Shown piece after piece: positions 26,302 through 34,782 of a DNA stretch of 64,000 bases (its first letter is position 1; the number at the start of each line of letters is the position of its first letter). The notes under the pieces were generated by a model. The model was not told the origin of the DNA. It did no database searches and saw only the letters and a list, made by a program, of their open reading frames with translations. A program made the position numbers and the translations under genes. Source of the stretch: Sphingopyxis sp. MWB1 (GTDB taxonomy: Bacteria; Pseudomonadota; Alphaproteobacteria; Sphingomonadales; Sphingomonadaceae). The stretch covers positions 62,001 through 126,000 of the forward strand of contig NZ_JQFJ01000001.1 of the NCBI RefSeq assembly GCF_000763945.1, read 5' to 3'.

Positions 26302-27371
26302 AGTTCCGCAAAGCGCATTTGGTCCTGGCGCCTGACAACCGGTCGTGGATCATCGAAAAGATGGCGGCCCGGATTGCCGAATATGCCCCAGCCTTTGGGT
26401 TCGAGGTTTCGGTGGGCGACGCTGAGGATTCCCACGCCGACGTAAATCACTGGATGAGCTATGCCTTCGCCAACGTGCCCCATAACACACCTGCGACGAT
26501 GCTCATCACGCATCTTGACGATCCATATAAGGTAGGTCTGGTCAAGAGAGAACTGACGTCGGGTGTCGACGTGGGCATCGCGCTGTCGAGCCACACGTGC
26601 GATATGCTGGTCGCCGCGGGCGTTAGCGAGGCCTCGCTCGCCTTTGCGGTCCCCGGTCATGATTTTGCGGCGGAGCCGAGGCGCATCGTGATTGGTCTGA
26701 CGACCAGGCTTTATGCCGACGGTCGCAAGCGCGAGTCCATGCTGGTCGACATGGCGCGATCAATGCGTCTCGACCGGTTCCGCTTCGAAATATTCGGCTT
26801 GGGCTGGGAGGAGGTCATTCCCCTCCTCGAAGCGGCGGGGGCTGAGGTCGACTATTGGCCGGGGACCAGCGATTTTCGGGCCGATTATGTGGAGATGATG
26901 GCACGCGTGCCCGCGTTCGACTACTATCTCTACCTCGGACGCGACGAAGGGTCGCTCGGAACGCTCGACGCGCTGGCGGCGGGGGTCAAGACGATCATTA
27001 CGCCGCAAGGCTTCCACGTCGATCTTCCCTGCGGCATCACCCATGCCATATGGTCGCAGGAAGAACTGGAAGCGGTCTTCCGCGATCTTGCTGCGGAGGT
27101 CGATTGTCGCGCGGGCGCGGTGAAGGATCTCACGTGGCAGGCCTATGCCGAAGCGCATACGATCATCTGGCACGCGATTATCGACGGCCGGATCGGCGAA
27201 ATTGCCGGTCTGCTAGCGGCGCATCGCGGCCATCGTTCGCGCGAAGTTGCGCCAGTGAGCGAGGGACGCACCACCATGTTGCGCCGACTCGCAAGCCCAT
27301 ATCGCATTCGTTCGGCGCTAAGCCACCTCCCGTTGCTCAAACCCGTTCGGGCGTGGGTCAAAGGGCGCTAA
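26295..27371 (+). CDS. Glycosyltransferase-like protein of unclear family
   Basis: A 358-residue soluble protein with two alpha/beta halves. The N-terminal half (FRKAHLVLAPDNRSWIIEKMA, DVNHWMSYAF, TMLITHLDDPYKV) and the C-terminal half (FDYYLYLGRDEGSLGTLDALAAGVKTIITPQGFH) look like the acceptor and donor domains of a GT-B fold; the Asp-Glu-Gly-Ser...Ala-Leu-Ala-Ala-Gly segment resembles the nucleotide-sugar loop of GT4 enzymes. I could not place it in a named family. ATG 26295 overlaps the flippase stop, so it is part of that coupled set. The open frame begins much earlier (25839), but that part is antisense-like filler inside the flippase gene. Transfer of a sugar of the repeat unit, perhaps perosamine, is an inference from position next to gmd. 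Confidence 0.7.
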   Translation: MVKFRKAHLVLAPDNRSWIIEKMAARIAEYAPAFGFEVSVGDAEDSHADVNHWMSYAFANVPHNTPATMLITHLDDPYKVGLVKRELTSGVDVGIALSSHTCDMLVAAGVSEASLAFAVPGHDFAAEPRRIVIGLTTRLYADGRKRESMLVDMARSMRLDRFRFEIFGLGWEEVIPLLEAAGAEVDYWPGTSDFRADYVEMMARVPAFDYYLYLGRDEGSLGTLDALAAGVKTIITPQGFHVDLPCGITHAIWSQEELEAVFRDLAAEVDCRAGAVKDLTWQAYAEAHTIIWHAIIDGRIGEIAGLLAAHRGHRSREVAPVSEGRTTMLRRLASPYRIRSALSHLPLLKPVRAWVKGR

Positions 27372-27435
27372 TCTGTTGCATTGCGTAGCCCGTCTCTCTA
27401 GTTAGCGCGGTGTTGCATTTTGAAAGACCTGATAA

Positions 27436-28506
27436 ATGAAAAAAGCCATTATTACAGGCATTACGGGTCAGGACGGTGCCTATCTGGCGGAGTTTCTGAT
27501 CAAGAAGGGTTATGAGGTTCACGGTATCAGACGGCGCGTATCGATCTTTAATACGGCGCGTATTGATCACCTTTATTCTGATCCGCACGAAGGTGGCGGC
27601 AGTTTGACCCTTCATTATGGCGACATGACGGATTCTAGCAGCCTGATGCGCGTCATTCAGCAGGTGGAACCGGACGAGTTCTATAATCTTGCTGCGCAGA
27701 GCCATGTCGCGGTGTCCTTTGAAGAACCCGAGTATACGGCAAACTCGGATGCGGTTGGCGTGTTGCGTGTTCTCGAAGCCTTGCGAATTTCGGGCCTCGC
27801 AGAAAAGACGCGCTTTTATCAGGCGTCGACTTCGGAGCTTTACGGGCTGGTGCAGGAAGTGCCGCAGAAGGAAACCACGCCCTTCTATCCGCGCTCGCCC
27901 TATGCCGTCGCCAAGCTTTACGCCTATTGGATCACGGTCAATTACCGCGAAGCCTATAATATGTATGCCTGCAACGGTGTGTTGTTCAATCACGAGTCCC
28001 CTATCCGGGGGGAGACGTTCGTTACTCGCAAAATTACGCGCGCGCTTGCTCGAATTAAACTTGGGCTGCAAAAGCGCCTTTATCTCGGAAACCTTGATGC
28101 GCTGCGTGACTGGGGGCACGCCCGTGATTATGTCGAAATGCAGTGGTTGATGCTGCAGCAGGACAAGCCCGAGGATTTCGTCATCGCGACCGGCGAGCAG
28201 CATAGCGTACGCGAATTCGTCGAGGTGGCGGGCCGCCGCCTAGGCATGGATATCCGCTGGGAAGGAGAGGGCGTGGACGAAAAAGGCTATCTCGCTGACG
28301 GCACCTGCATTGTAGAGGTCGATCCGGGATATTTTCGCCCGACTGAGGTTGAAACGCTGCTTGGCGACGCCACCAAGGCGCGAACCAAGCTGGGGTGGGC
28401 GCCAAAGGTCGATTTTCATGCTCTGGTCAACGAAATGGCCGACGCCGATCTGGTGGAAGCGGAAATCGAACAAGCCAGCAGTGCGCGCCGTCGCTCGCTT
28501 TTCTGA
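27436..28506 (+). CDS. gmd: GDP-mannose 4,6-dehydratase
   Basis: It converts GDP-mannose to GDP-4-keto-6-deoxymannose in the cytoplasm. The 356-residue SDR protein has the NADP motif [10 protein letters not shown] at 8-17, [33 protein letters not shown], the catalytic region STSELYG with [10 protein letters not shown] (Tyr-x3-Lys), and [17 protein letters not shown], all diagnostic of Gmd. It is preceded by a 64-base gap and followed 11 bases later by the cupin gene. Its substrate comes from manA and manC at the left end of the locus; the following aminotransferase would use its product. Confidence 0.97.
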   Translation: MKKAIITGITGQDGAYLAEFLIKKGYEVHGIRRRVSIFNTARIDHLYSDPHEGGGSLTLHYGDMTDSSSLMRVIQQVEPDEFYNLAAQSHVAVSFEEPEYTANSDAVGVLRVLEALRISGLAEKTRFYQASTSELYGLVQEVPQKETTPFYPRSPYAVAKLYAYWITVNYREAYNMYACNGVLFNHESPIRGETFVTRKITRALARIKLGLQKRLYLGNLDALRDWGHARDYVEMQWLMLQQDKPEDFVIATGEQHSVREFVEVAGRRLGMDIRWEGEGVDEKGYLADGTCIVEVDPGYFRPTEVETLLGDATKARTKLGWAPKVDFHALVNEMADADLVEAEIEQASSARRRSLF

Positions 28507-28517
28507 AGGTATCGACG

Positions 28518-28931
28518 ATGAGCCCGTCTTCGCCCGTCGAAATCGTTGCGAGTAATGCCGGCGTTCCGCTCGCCTATATCGTCGACCCGCACTGGCTGCC
28601 GTCTGAGACGACATTCATGACGCCTGGCGACTTCAGCCTGCAGATGGGCATGATCGTCTATGGTGCGGGGGAAGATATCCCCGCGCACGTGCACCTTCCG
28701 ATCACTCGGCAGGTCGAAGGCACGAACGAGTGTATCGTGGTGCGCAAGGGGCGGTGCCGGGTGACCATTTATGACAGTGGGCGGAATTTCGTCGCCGAGC
28801 GGGATCTGGAACAGGGCGCGATCATTTTGCTGCTCGGGGGCGGCCACGGCTTCCATCTTTATGAGGATACGGTCCTGTTCGAGGTGAAGCAGGGGCCCTA
28901 TGCCGGAAACAGGGACAAGGAACGGTTTTGA
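28518..28931 (+). CDS. Small cupin-fold protein between gmd and the perosamine-synthase-like gene
   Basis: A 137-residue single-domain protein whose core (GMIVYGAGEDIPAHVHLPITRQ, then NECIVVRKGRCRVTIYD and GGHGFHLYEDTVLFEV) reads as a cupin barrel with His ligands in AHVH and GHGFH. ATG 28518 has GAAGGT upstream and lies 11 bases after gmd; its stop overlaps the next start (TGATG), so it belongs to this operon. Cupins in such loci can be sugar 3,4- or 3,5-isomerases or regulators. I cannot assign a reaction, but the position between Gmd and the aminotransferase suggests it acts on, or senses, the GDP-deoxymannose pathway. Confidence 0.8.
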   Translation: MSPSSPVEIVASNAGVPLAYIVDPHWLPSETTFMTPGDFSLQMGMIVYGAGEDIPAHVHLPITRQVEGTNECIVVRKGRCRVTIYDSGRNFVAERDLEQGAIILLLGGGHGFHLYEDTVLFEVKQGPYAGNRDKERF

Positions 28932-30070
28932 TGACGTGGGTACCGGTTAACGAGCCGCTGCTGACTGACGAGGATTTCCAGCCTCTCGAGGAAGCTTTCC
29001 GCAGCGGATGGATTTCGTCCGCCGGGCGCTATGTCGACGAGTTCGAGCAGGGGTGGGCCGATTATTGCGGTCAGTCGCACGGCATTGCCGTTGCCAACGG
29101 CACCGTGGCGTTGCAGGTCGCGGTCGAGGCGTTGGGCATCGGGCAGGACGACGAAGTCATCATGCCCAGCTATACGATTATCAGCTGCGCGCTTGCGGCG
29201 GTGCGCGCTGGTGCGAAGCCGGTTCTCGTCGATTGCTGTCCGCGCACCTTTAACATGCGGACCGACGAAATCGAGGCCAAGATCACGCCAGCGACTAAGG
29301 CGATCATGGTTGTCCATATGTTCGGCCATCCGGTCGATATGGATCCCGTCCTCGCGCTGGCCGAGAAACACGGCCTGGCGATCATCGAGGACGCGGCCGA
29401 AGTCCATGGCGCCCGCTATTTGTCGGGGCGTGATACCGACAGCGCGACCTGGCGGGTCTGCGGCGGCATGGGGCATATCGCGACGTTCAGCTTTTTCGCC
29501 AACAAGCTGATCACGACTGGCGAAGGCGGGATGCTGATTACCAGCGATGATCACCTTGCCAAACGCTGCCGCGACTTACGCAATCTCTGTTTCCGCCCCG
29601 ACCGGCGCTTTCTGCATACCGAGCTTGGTCATCAATACCGCATGACCAATATGCAGGCCGCGGTTGGTGTCAATCAGGTGAAGCGCATCGAGGACATCGT
29701 CGAGCGCAAGCGCGCGATCGCCGCCGAATATACGGCGCGTCTCGGCCGCCTTCCTAGCATCCAGCTGCCGATTGAGGAAAATTGGGGGCGCAGCGTTTTC
29801 TGGGTCTATCCGTTACTTCTTGACGACGATCATCCGCTCGACGCCGCAAACTTCGCCGCCGCGTTGAAGGCGGAGGGTGTCGAATCGCGTCCTTTCTTCC
29901 TGGGTATGCACGAACAACCGGTGTTTCACGACATGGGCCTGTTCTTGGGTGAAACCTATCCTGTGACCGAGCGGATCGCGCGCAAGGGGCTATACATACC
30001 TTCGGGGCTGGCGATAACTGACGACCAGATGGGCCATGTATGTGCCGCCGTCCATAAAATCCTAGCCTGA
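28931..30070 (+). CDS. DegT-family aminotransferase, probable GDP-perosamine synthase
   Basis: A 379-residue PLP enzyme. The N-terminus VPVNEPLLTDEDF..LEEAFRSGWISSAGRYV matches the perosamine-synthase (Per/RfbE) signature, the PLP-lysine is Lys192 in FFANKLITTGEGG, and IIEDAAEVHGARY supplies the PLP and substrate contacts. It would aminate GDP-4-keto-6-deoxymannose to GDP-perosamine, using the product of the adjacent gmd. A stretch at about 164-181 is longer than the usual GKKVG turn before the GxxATFSFFANK block, a possible substrate-loop difference. ATG 28931 overlaps the cupin stop by one base. It is followed by a methyltransferase gene 12 bases downstream. Confidence 0.9.
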   Translation: MTWVPVNEPLLTDEDFQPLEEAFRSGWISSAGRYVDEFEQGWADYCGQSHGIAVANGTVALQVAVEALGIGQDDEVIMPSYTIISCALAAVRAGAKPVLVDCCPRTFNMRTDEIEAKITPATKAIMVVHMFGHPVDMDPVLALAEKHGLAIIEDAAEVHGARYLSGRDTDSATWRVCGGMGHIATFSFFANKLITTGEGGMLITSDDHLAKRCRDLRNLCFRPDRRFLHTELGHQYRMTNMQAAVGVNQVKRIEDIVERKRAIAAEYTARLGRLPSIQLPIEENWGRSVFWVYPLLLDDDHPLDAANFAAALKAEGVESRPFFLGMHEQPVFHDMGLFLGETYPVTERIARKGLYIPSGLAITDDQMGHVCAAVHKILA

Positions 30071-30082
30071 AAGAGCGTCGGC

Positions 30083-30847
30083 ATGACTGTTTTCGACTCC
30101 TCGTACGCCAATCAATATGATCTGCTTTATGCCGACAAGGATTATGTCGCCGAATGTGACCTAGTCGCCGCGGCGGCAAGCTCCCATGATGTTGCGATGA
30201 GCCGGGTCCTCGACATTGGCTGTGGAACCGGCGGCCACAGTCTCGAGTGGGCACGACGCGGCGTCGCTTGCGTTGGGGTTGACATGTCGCCGTCGATGAT
30301 CACGCTGGCGGAGGAAAAGGCCGCTGGGCTTCCTATCGCGCTACGGCCGGAATTTCTGGTAGGCGATGCCCAAAGCTTTCAGGCCGACGGCGAATTCGAT
30401 GTCGCGACGATGATGTTTGCGGTACTTGGTTATATGGCGGACAACGATGCCGTCGTCGCGGCGCTGCGTAACGCGCGGCGGCATTTGCGGTTAGGCGGCT
30501 TGTTCGCATTCGATTGTTGGTATGGGCCGGCGGTGCTAAGCGTGCGGCCGGAAGACCGTGTGCGGGTTGTCGAGGGGGCAAAGGGTCAGACCATCCGATC
30601 CGCCTCGACCACCGTCGACAGTCTGCGTCAGTTGGCGCATGTGAACTTCCGCCTCTGGACGGTGGCAGGCGACCGCTACCTCGGCCATGCTGAGGAAACC
30701 CATGCGATGCGATTTTTCTTCGCGCAGGAGTTGAAGCTTTTACTCCAGGTGGCGGGGTTCCGGCTGTCGTCGATCGTTCGTTTCCCCGACGGCGGCGAAC
30801 CCAGCGACGATAGCTGGAACGTCTTCTGCGAGTGCGTCGCCGTTTGA
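30083..30847 (+). CDS. Class I SAM-dependent methyltransferase, possible amino-sugar N-methyltransferase
   Basis: A 254-residue methyltransferase. An N-terminal YANQYDLLYADKDYVAE segment precedes SAM motif I VLDIGCGTGGHS (about 43-54), GVDMSPSMI (motif II) and a MMFAVLGYM/FDCWYGP stretch; the C-terminal part has HAMRFFFAQELKLLLQVAGF. The order resembles the DesVI/TylM1 N-methyltransferases of nucleotide amino-deoxysugars. Following gmd, cupin and perosamine synthase, a plausible substrate is GDP-perosamine or the perosaminyl unit, giving N-methylperosamine. This substrate is inferred from layout; O-methylation is an alternative. Confidence 0.85.
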   Translation: MTVFDSSYANQYDLLYADKDYVAECDLVAAAASSHDVAMSRVLDIGCGTGGHSLEWARRGVACVGVDMSPSMITLAEEKAAGLPIALRPEFLVGDAQSFQADGEFDVATMMFAVLGYMADNDAVVAALRNARRHLRLGGLFAFDCWYGPAVLSVRPEDRVRVVEGAKGQTIRSASTTVDSLRQLAHVNFRLWTVAGDRYLGHAEETHAMRFFFAQELKLLLQVAGFRLSSIVRFPDGGEPSDDSWNVFCECVAV

Positions 30848-30872
30848 CGGCATTTGCGTTGGGGTGGCAATC

Positions 30873-32126
30873 ATGCGATATTTTCTTTACGCATATATCA
30901 TCCTTATCCCCTTTTTGCATGCGCTAAGCCCCGTCCCGATTCAGACGATCGGTTTCATCCTGTTGGTGGCGATCTCGCCCTTCGTGCTGCTGACGCGCGG
31001 GATAGAACCGGGCGTGTTCCTTCGCCAAGATATTTGCCTGTTTATAACGCTGATATGGGGGTTCGTCGCCTGGTGGTTATACCCCGTGCCAATCGAGATG
31101 GATCGTGTTCAGGGGGGCGTTCAGTGGCTCAGCTCGGTCGTATTCTCGCTCATTATCGTCAGGAAACTGATCATCATATCGCGGGTCACGATCGAGGATA
31201 TCGGCCGAGCGGCTTCACTGGCGGTTATCCTCCTCTCCATCGGTATCATCGCCGACTTTTACCTTGCCAATATTGAGGGCGTTCGGCTTAGCGATATCAT
31301 CCCTTATTCGGTGGACAAGTTCCCCGAGGCGGAGGTGTTGGGGCTTCAGCGTCCGCGTGGCCTAACGGTTGAGGCTGGGTTCAACGGCATCATCTTTGAA
31401 TGTTTGGCGCCGTTTTCCGTCTATTATTTCCTCAAGAACAGGAATCTGCTGTCGATAGTCGCGATCGCTATGGCGTCCCTCGGAGGCATCCTGATCTTCA
31501 GCCTTTCGACCATCTTCGCGGTGGCTGTCTCGATCTCGCTCCTGTTCCTAATCAAGAGTCGCTCGTTCTTTTCGCTGTTCTTCGTGGCTATTTTTGTGCC
31601 GTCGCTTGTTTATATGGCGCTTTCAAACCAGTTTCTTTTCGACTTGTTCGGATACAAGATCGCCGATTTTCTGGATATCGCGAACTACAATGTCTTTGCC
31701 GTTGGCCGGCAAGGATCATTGTTGGTCGGGATTCAGCTGTTTCTCGAGAATATTCTCGGTATCGGGTGGGGAACCGTTCTGCAGGAAGCCACCATTCCCG
31801 GAACTGCGATTGATTATAGCCTCGACGGGGGCAGCCTGATCAGCCTGTGGCTCGAGCTCCTGGTTGCTACTGGCATCATAGGCTTTGGCTTCTTTGCTTA
31901 CGTTTTTGTAAAAAATGCCAAGGGGCTAGTAGAAAAACGAGGGCGCGCGAGCGATTTTATATTCGTGAGCTTGGTGGCCGTTAGTCTGCACCATATATTC
32001 GTCTATGATCTATGGTTCCCGATGATATGGTTTTCACTCGCGGTTGCCCAAGTCGCGCTCAGCAGGCCTTATGGACCATATTTTCTGTCGTCCGATAATC
32101 GACGGACGGCTCGACCGAAAAGCTGA
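30873..32126 (+). CDS. Putative Wzy-type O-antigen/capsule polymerase
   Basis: A 417-residue very hydrophobic protein with about 11-12 predicted helices and a large central loop (residues about 130-170, containing LSDIIPYSVDKFPEAEVLGL and RPRGLTVEAGFNG). Low conservation, many helices and one big periplasmic loop are typical of Wzy polymerases. ATG 30873 is used; a GTG at 30864 is in frame. It is the last plus-strand gene of the locus and ends 57 bases from the convergent beta-helix gene. Its base composition is lower in GC than the housekeeping genes, as is common for Wzy genes. The other candidate polymerase is at 15.6 kb, so one of the two is probably a ligase. Confidence 0.8.
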   Translation: MRYFLYAYIILIPFLHALSPVPIQTIGFILLVAISPFVLLTRGIEPGVFLRQDICLFITLIWGFVAWWLYPVPIEMDRVQGGVQWLSSVVFSLIIVRKLIIISRVTIEDIGRAASLAVILLSIGIIADFYLANIEGVRLSDIIPYSVDKFPEAEVLGLQRPRGLTVEAGFNGIIFECLAPFSVYYFLKNRNLLSIVAIAMASLGGILIFSLSTIFAVAVSISLLFLIKSRSFFSLFFVAIFVPSLVYMALSNQFLFDLFGYKIADFLDIANYNVFAVGRQGSLLVGIQLFLENILGIGWGTVLQEATIPGTAIDYSLDGGSLISLWLELLVATGIIGFGFFAYVFVKNAKGLVEKRGRASDFIFVSLVAVSLHHIFVYDLWFPMIWFSLAVAQVALSRPYGPYFLSSDNRRTARPKS

Positions 32127-32183
32127 CCGGTGTGCAACTGCGGCTTTGATGCTGCCGCTGCATTGGTGACATCGTCAGGATGA

Positions 32184-33605
32184 TTATCCGTCAATCAATC
32201 CATGCGCGCGCAGCGCAGCCAGAATCTCGTTTATTTTCACGGATTCGTTGCCATGCGAGGCGTCTGCGATTGCGGGCTGCCGCACCCCAACCACTTGATC
32301 GCCCGCCACGAGCAAACCACCAGACAGAATATTGATGCCGGCGTTATATTGCCATTCGAATACATCCGCAGGCGTGTGGAGATCGCGTTTCGCCGTCGCA
32401 ACCCCTTTGCCCTGTGAACCCTTTCCAGTCGAACGCCCGAATATCTGGGCGGCGAGATCAAGGGTGTCGGAATAAAGGTCCAGATGGCCTCCTACGCCCG
32501 AGCCGTGAACGCCGGCGATCCCGAAACTTCCCAGCATCGCCAGTCTTTCGATCCCGCGAATATAGGGGAGGATGAAATTCTGTCCGTCTGCATCGGTGAA
32601 TCCGGAATCCGTGGCCGTTTGGGTGAACAGGATGACGTTCGCAAAGGCGCCGGAATCGAGCAGATCGCCTTTTTTTCCAGCTTCGCTATATCCTCCATAA
32701 ATATGGTTGCCGCGCGCGCCTTGCATGAAGTGGAAATTGCGCGCCGCGCTTTCCTGGGACATGGGACCAAAAAATTTATTGTCAATTGCGTTGCCGATCG
32801 CGAAATTGTCCTTCCTGTTACGGAGGAAATCGCCTCCAAACATCTGGCCGCCGTTGACATCGGGCTCTCCCAGCGGAAACGTCGCACTTACCTGGCTATT
32901 ACTGTGGTGACAAAAGAAGCCACGCCCCTTTGCGGCATAAGACCGGAGGCCGGATATTCGCCAACCGTTGGCATTTAGCCGTTCGTTGTCACCGCCTATG
33001 CGGAAATTATCACCCCCTGCCTTACGGACGGAGACATTTTCCACGATAATCCGAGTGCCAATCACCTTTATGCCGTCTCCCGTCCCTTGCAGGGCACCGT
33101 CGACATCAAGGTTGTGGAGCTGGCAATCGCTCGTCATCGTGATAGTCGGCTCGTTACCGGCGAAACCGCGCAGGATGCTCGAACGTCCGCGGCTATCATC
33201 GAACGAGGACGCGCCTTCGCCTGCGAGCGAACTGTTTGCGGGCATGACAAGAGGCTCGTCGAGAGTTAGCAAGCCGCGAAAGGAAACCGCGCGTCCGCTA
33301 GCCAGTGCCGCTTCGAGGGCCATGCGTTCGGCGGCAGGGCCGTTCGAGGCATCGTAGAATTCTTCGATCGACGCGGGGCTGGCAGCGCGCGCCCAAGTCA
33401 GTTCGCGCTCGAGGCTGTTTCCACGGGAAGTCGACACCATCTCTCCGCCGGTTGACGAACCCAGCTTGTCGACGAGAGTGCCAAGACCATTGTCAGCGGG
33501 GAGCGATGTGGGCCCGGAGGCAGAGGTGGGCGCGGCGATAAGCGAATCCGCCGAATCCAGTGCGGCCCACACGCCAGCGGCGGCCAGAATGTCGCGTCGT
33601 TTCAT
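32184..33605 (-). CDS. Tat-type exported right-handed beta-helix protein
   Basis: A 473-residue protein. The N-terminus MKRRDILAAAGVWAAL carries the RRxxL pattern of a twin-arginine signal. A pectate-lyase-like start follows (AALASGRAVSFRG, a block seen in exported beta-helix polysaccharide-binding proteins). From about 150 there are repeating short beta-strand turns (LHNLDVDGALQGTGDGIKV, IIVENVSVRKAGGDNFRI and similar). The last residues, KINEILAALRAHGLIDG, resemble C-termini of tailspike-like proteins. It could be a polysaccharide lyase/hydrolase or a binding protein for the exported glycan. No clear catalytic acid cluster was identified. ATG 33605 gives the best signal; the frame opens at 33626. 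Confidence 0.75.
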   Translation of the reverse strand: MKRRDILAAAGVWAALDSADSLIAAPTSASGPTSLPADNGLGTLVDKLGSSTGGEMVSTSRGNSLERELTWARAASPASIEEFYDASNGPAAERMALEAALASGRAVSFRGLLTLDEPLVMPANSSLAGEGASSFDDSRGRSSILRGFAGNEPTITMTSDCQLHNLDVDGALQGTGDGIKVIGTRIIVENVSVRKAGGDNFRIGGDNERLNANGWRISGLRSYAAKGRGFFCHHSNSQVSATFPLGEPDVNGGQMFGGDFLRNRKDNFAIGNAIDNKFFGPMSQESAARNFHFMQGARGNHIYGGYSEAGKKGDLLDSGAFANVILFTQTATDSGFTDADGQNFILPYIRGIERLAMLGSFGIAGVHGSGVGGHLDLYSDTLDLAAQIFGRSTGKGSQGKGVATAKRDLHTPADVFEWQYNAGINILSGGLLVAGDQVVGVRQPAIADASHGNESVKINEILAALRAHGLIDG

Positions 33606-33764
33606 TCCGTCGTCTCGATGTGCCACTTAATCATTATCCTTGGAGGGGGGAAGCCCCGCGTCGGCATAAAAACAACGGCACGGGGGGCTTTGAACGGCGG
33701 ATGGCTTGGGAATCTTCTTGCCACCTGAAGTTGGTCCGTCGCGCCCGATCTACGAACAGTGCGG

Positions 33765-34583
33765 TCATCTGCTGTCCCAGGCAAGCGCATCGCGCACCAG
33801 CTTGAGTGATGGCGGCTGGCCTGCGCTGCGCTTGATTAATTCATGTTGTGCTGGCCGATATGGCTGACCAGCGGTGTAGTAAGCAAAGTTTCGCGCTAGG
33901 CCCTTGCGCACGCAAAAGGCATTCGATCCGGCGAGGCTGCAGGTAACGATCCGATATCCGTTAAGAACGCGGACCATCGTGGCGAGCGATGCTCCAGGGT
34001 AGTTGTCATTCCGCCAGAAATTTCCATCATTCTTTTCTATCGATAGGCCGATGTTGTGCAGGAATTTCCCATTATATTCAACGCATACGATGGTTGTCTT
34101 GGCCTTTATTGTTTTAGCCAAGGCAAATGCGTCATCGCTGTCAATGTCTAGGCTGAAGTATTCTGGTCCGTTCGTGCCGATAAATTCCTTGTAATGCTCC
34201 AGAAGTGTAACCACATTGTGAACATGGATCATTTGCTGATCTACGAGAAGAATCGGATTTCCTGTCTTGGTTTCCGGCAATGAATCTTGGATGTAGGAAA
34301 TATTGGCAGAGATTCCGTCAACCCAAGCGCCCCGATAACCTTTTGCAACAAGGTAGGCGGGGTTATTTTCAACGCCACGACCGCAGCCAATTTCGATGAA
34401 CGTCTTGTTGCGCGATTCTTCAGGAATTCGGGATGATATTGTTTCGATGATGCTATCCTCATCGACTTGAGAGAAAATCTTGAAGCCGCCAAGAAACGAA
34501 TTATCCAGCGTTTTGGACTCGGCTTCCTTTAGATGGTTTCTCTCGAATTCTTTGACTCGCAATCCTCTGGCTATCGGAAACAT
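33765..34583 (-). CDS. FkbM-type methyltransferase-like protein, apparently frameshifted at its 5' end
   Basis: The 272-residue frame has the core of this methyltransferase group: GGFKIFSQVDEDSIIETI, motif FIEIGCGRGVENN, YRGAWVDG, and YFSLDIDSDD followed by VCVEYNGKF. It probably methylates a sugar of the glycan. The ATG at 34583 has no recognisable ribosome binding site. By contrast ATG 34638 has a perfect GAGGAG at 7 bases, but it is one base out of frame and that frame stops at 34501. Either the gene has suffered a one-base indel between about 34583 and 34520, or the two frames are translationally coupled. The region is AT-rich (38% GC at 34201-34260 by count) beside GC-rich neighbours, suggesting recent acquisition. 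Confidence 0.65.
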   Translation of the reverse strand: MFPIARGLRVKEFERNHLKEAESKTLDNSFLGGFKIFSQVDEDSIIETISSRIPEESRNKTFIEIGCGRGVENNPAYLVAKGYRGAWVDGISANISYIQDSLPETKTGNPILLVDQQMIHVHNVVTLLEHYKEFIGTNGPEYFSLDIDSDDAFALAKTIKAKTTIVCVEYNGKFLHNIGLSIEKNDGNFWRNDNYPGASLATMVRVLNGYRIVTCSLAGSNAFCVRKGLARNFAYYTAGQPYRPAQHELIKRSAGQPPSLKLVRDALAWDSR

Positions 34584-34638
34584 CGAAAGAAATCGCTTTC
34601 ATTTTCTGGATTGTCCACGAAACTATCTTTGATGGCAT
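34501..34638 (-). CDS. Short SD-led frame (45 codons) overlapping the FkbM-type gene start
   Basis: It begins at ATG 34638 with GAGGAG (34646-34651) spaced 7 bases away, the best ribosome binding site in the area, and reads MPSKIVSWTIQKMKAISF before running into a TAA at 34501-34503. It overlaps the first 83 bases of the methyltransferase frame. It is best seen as the original 5' end of that gene separated by a frameshift, or as a leader peptide coupled to it. Confidence 0.45.
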   Translation of the reverse strand: MPSKIVSWTIQKMKAISFDVSDSQRIASQRIREKPSKGSRVQNAG

Positions 34639-34782
34639 CTGTACACTCCTCAATAGAAATCTGAAGCGTATAGGCCCTTGAAAGTTGGTTCTCCGAATAG
34701 CCCTTGTCCATTTAGCCCGGCGCAATCCGAGCAAAAACCCCAATTTCGCTGACGGCTTGTGCTGAGGCTAACCGAAGAAGTT

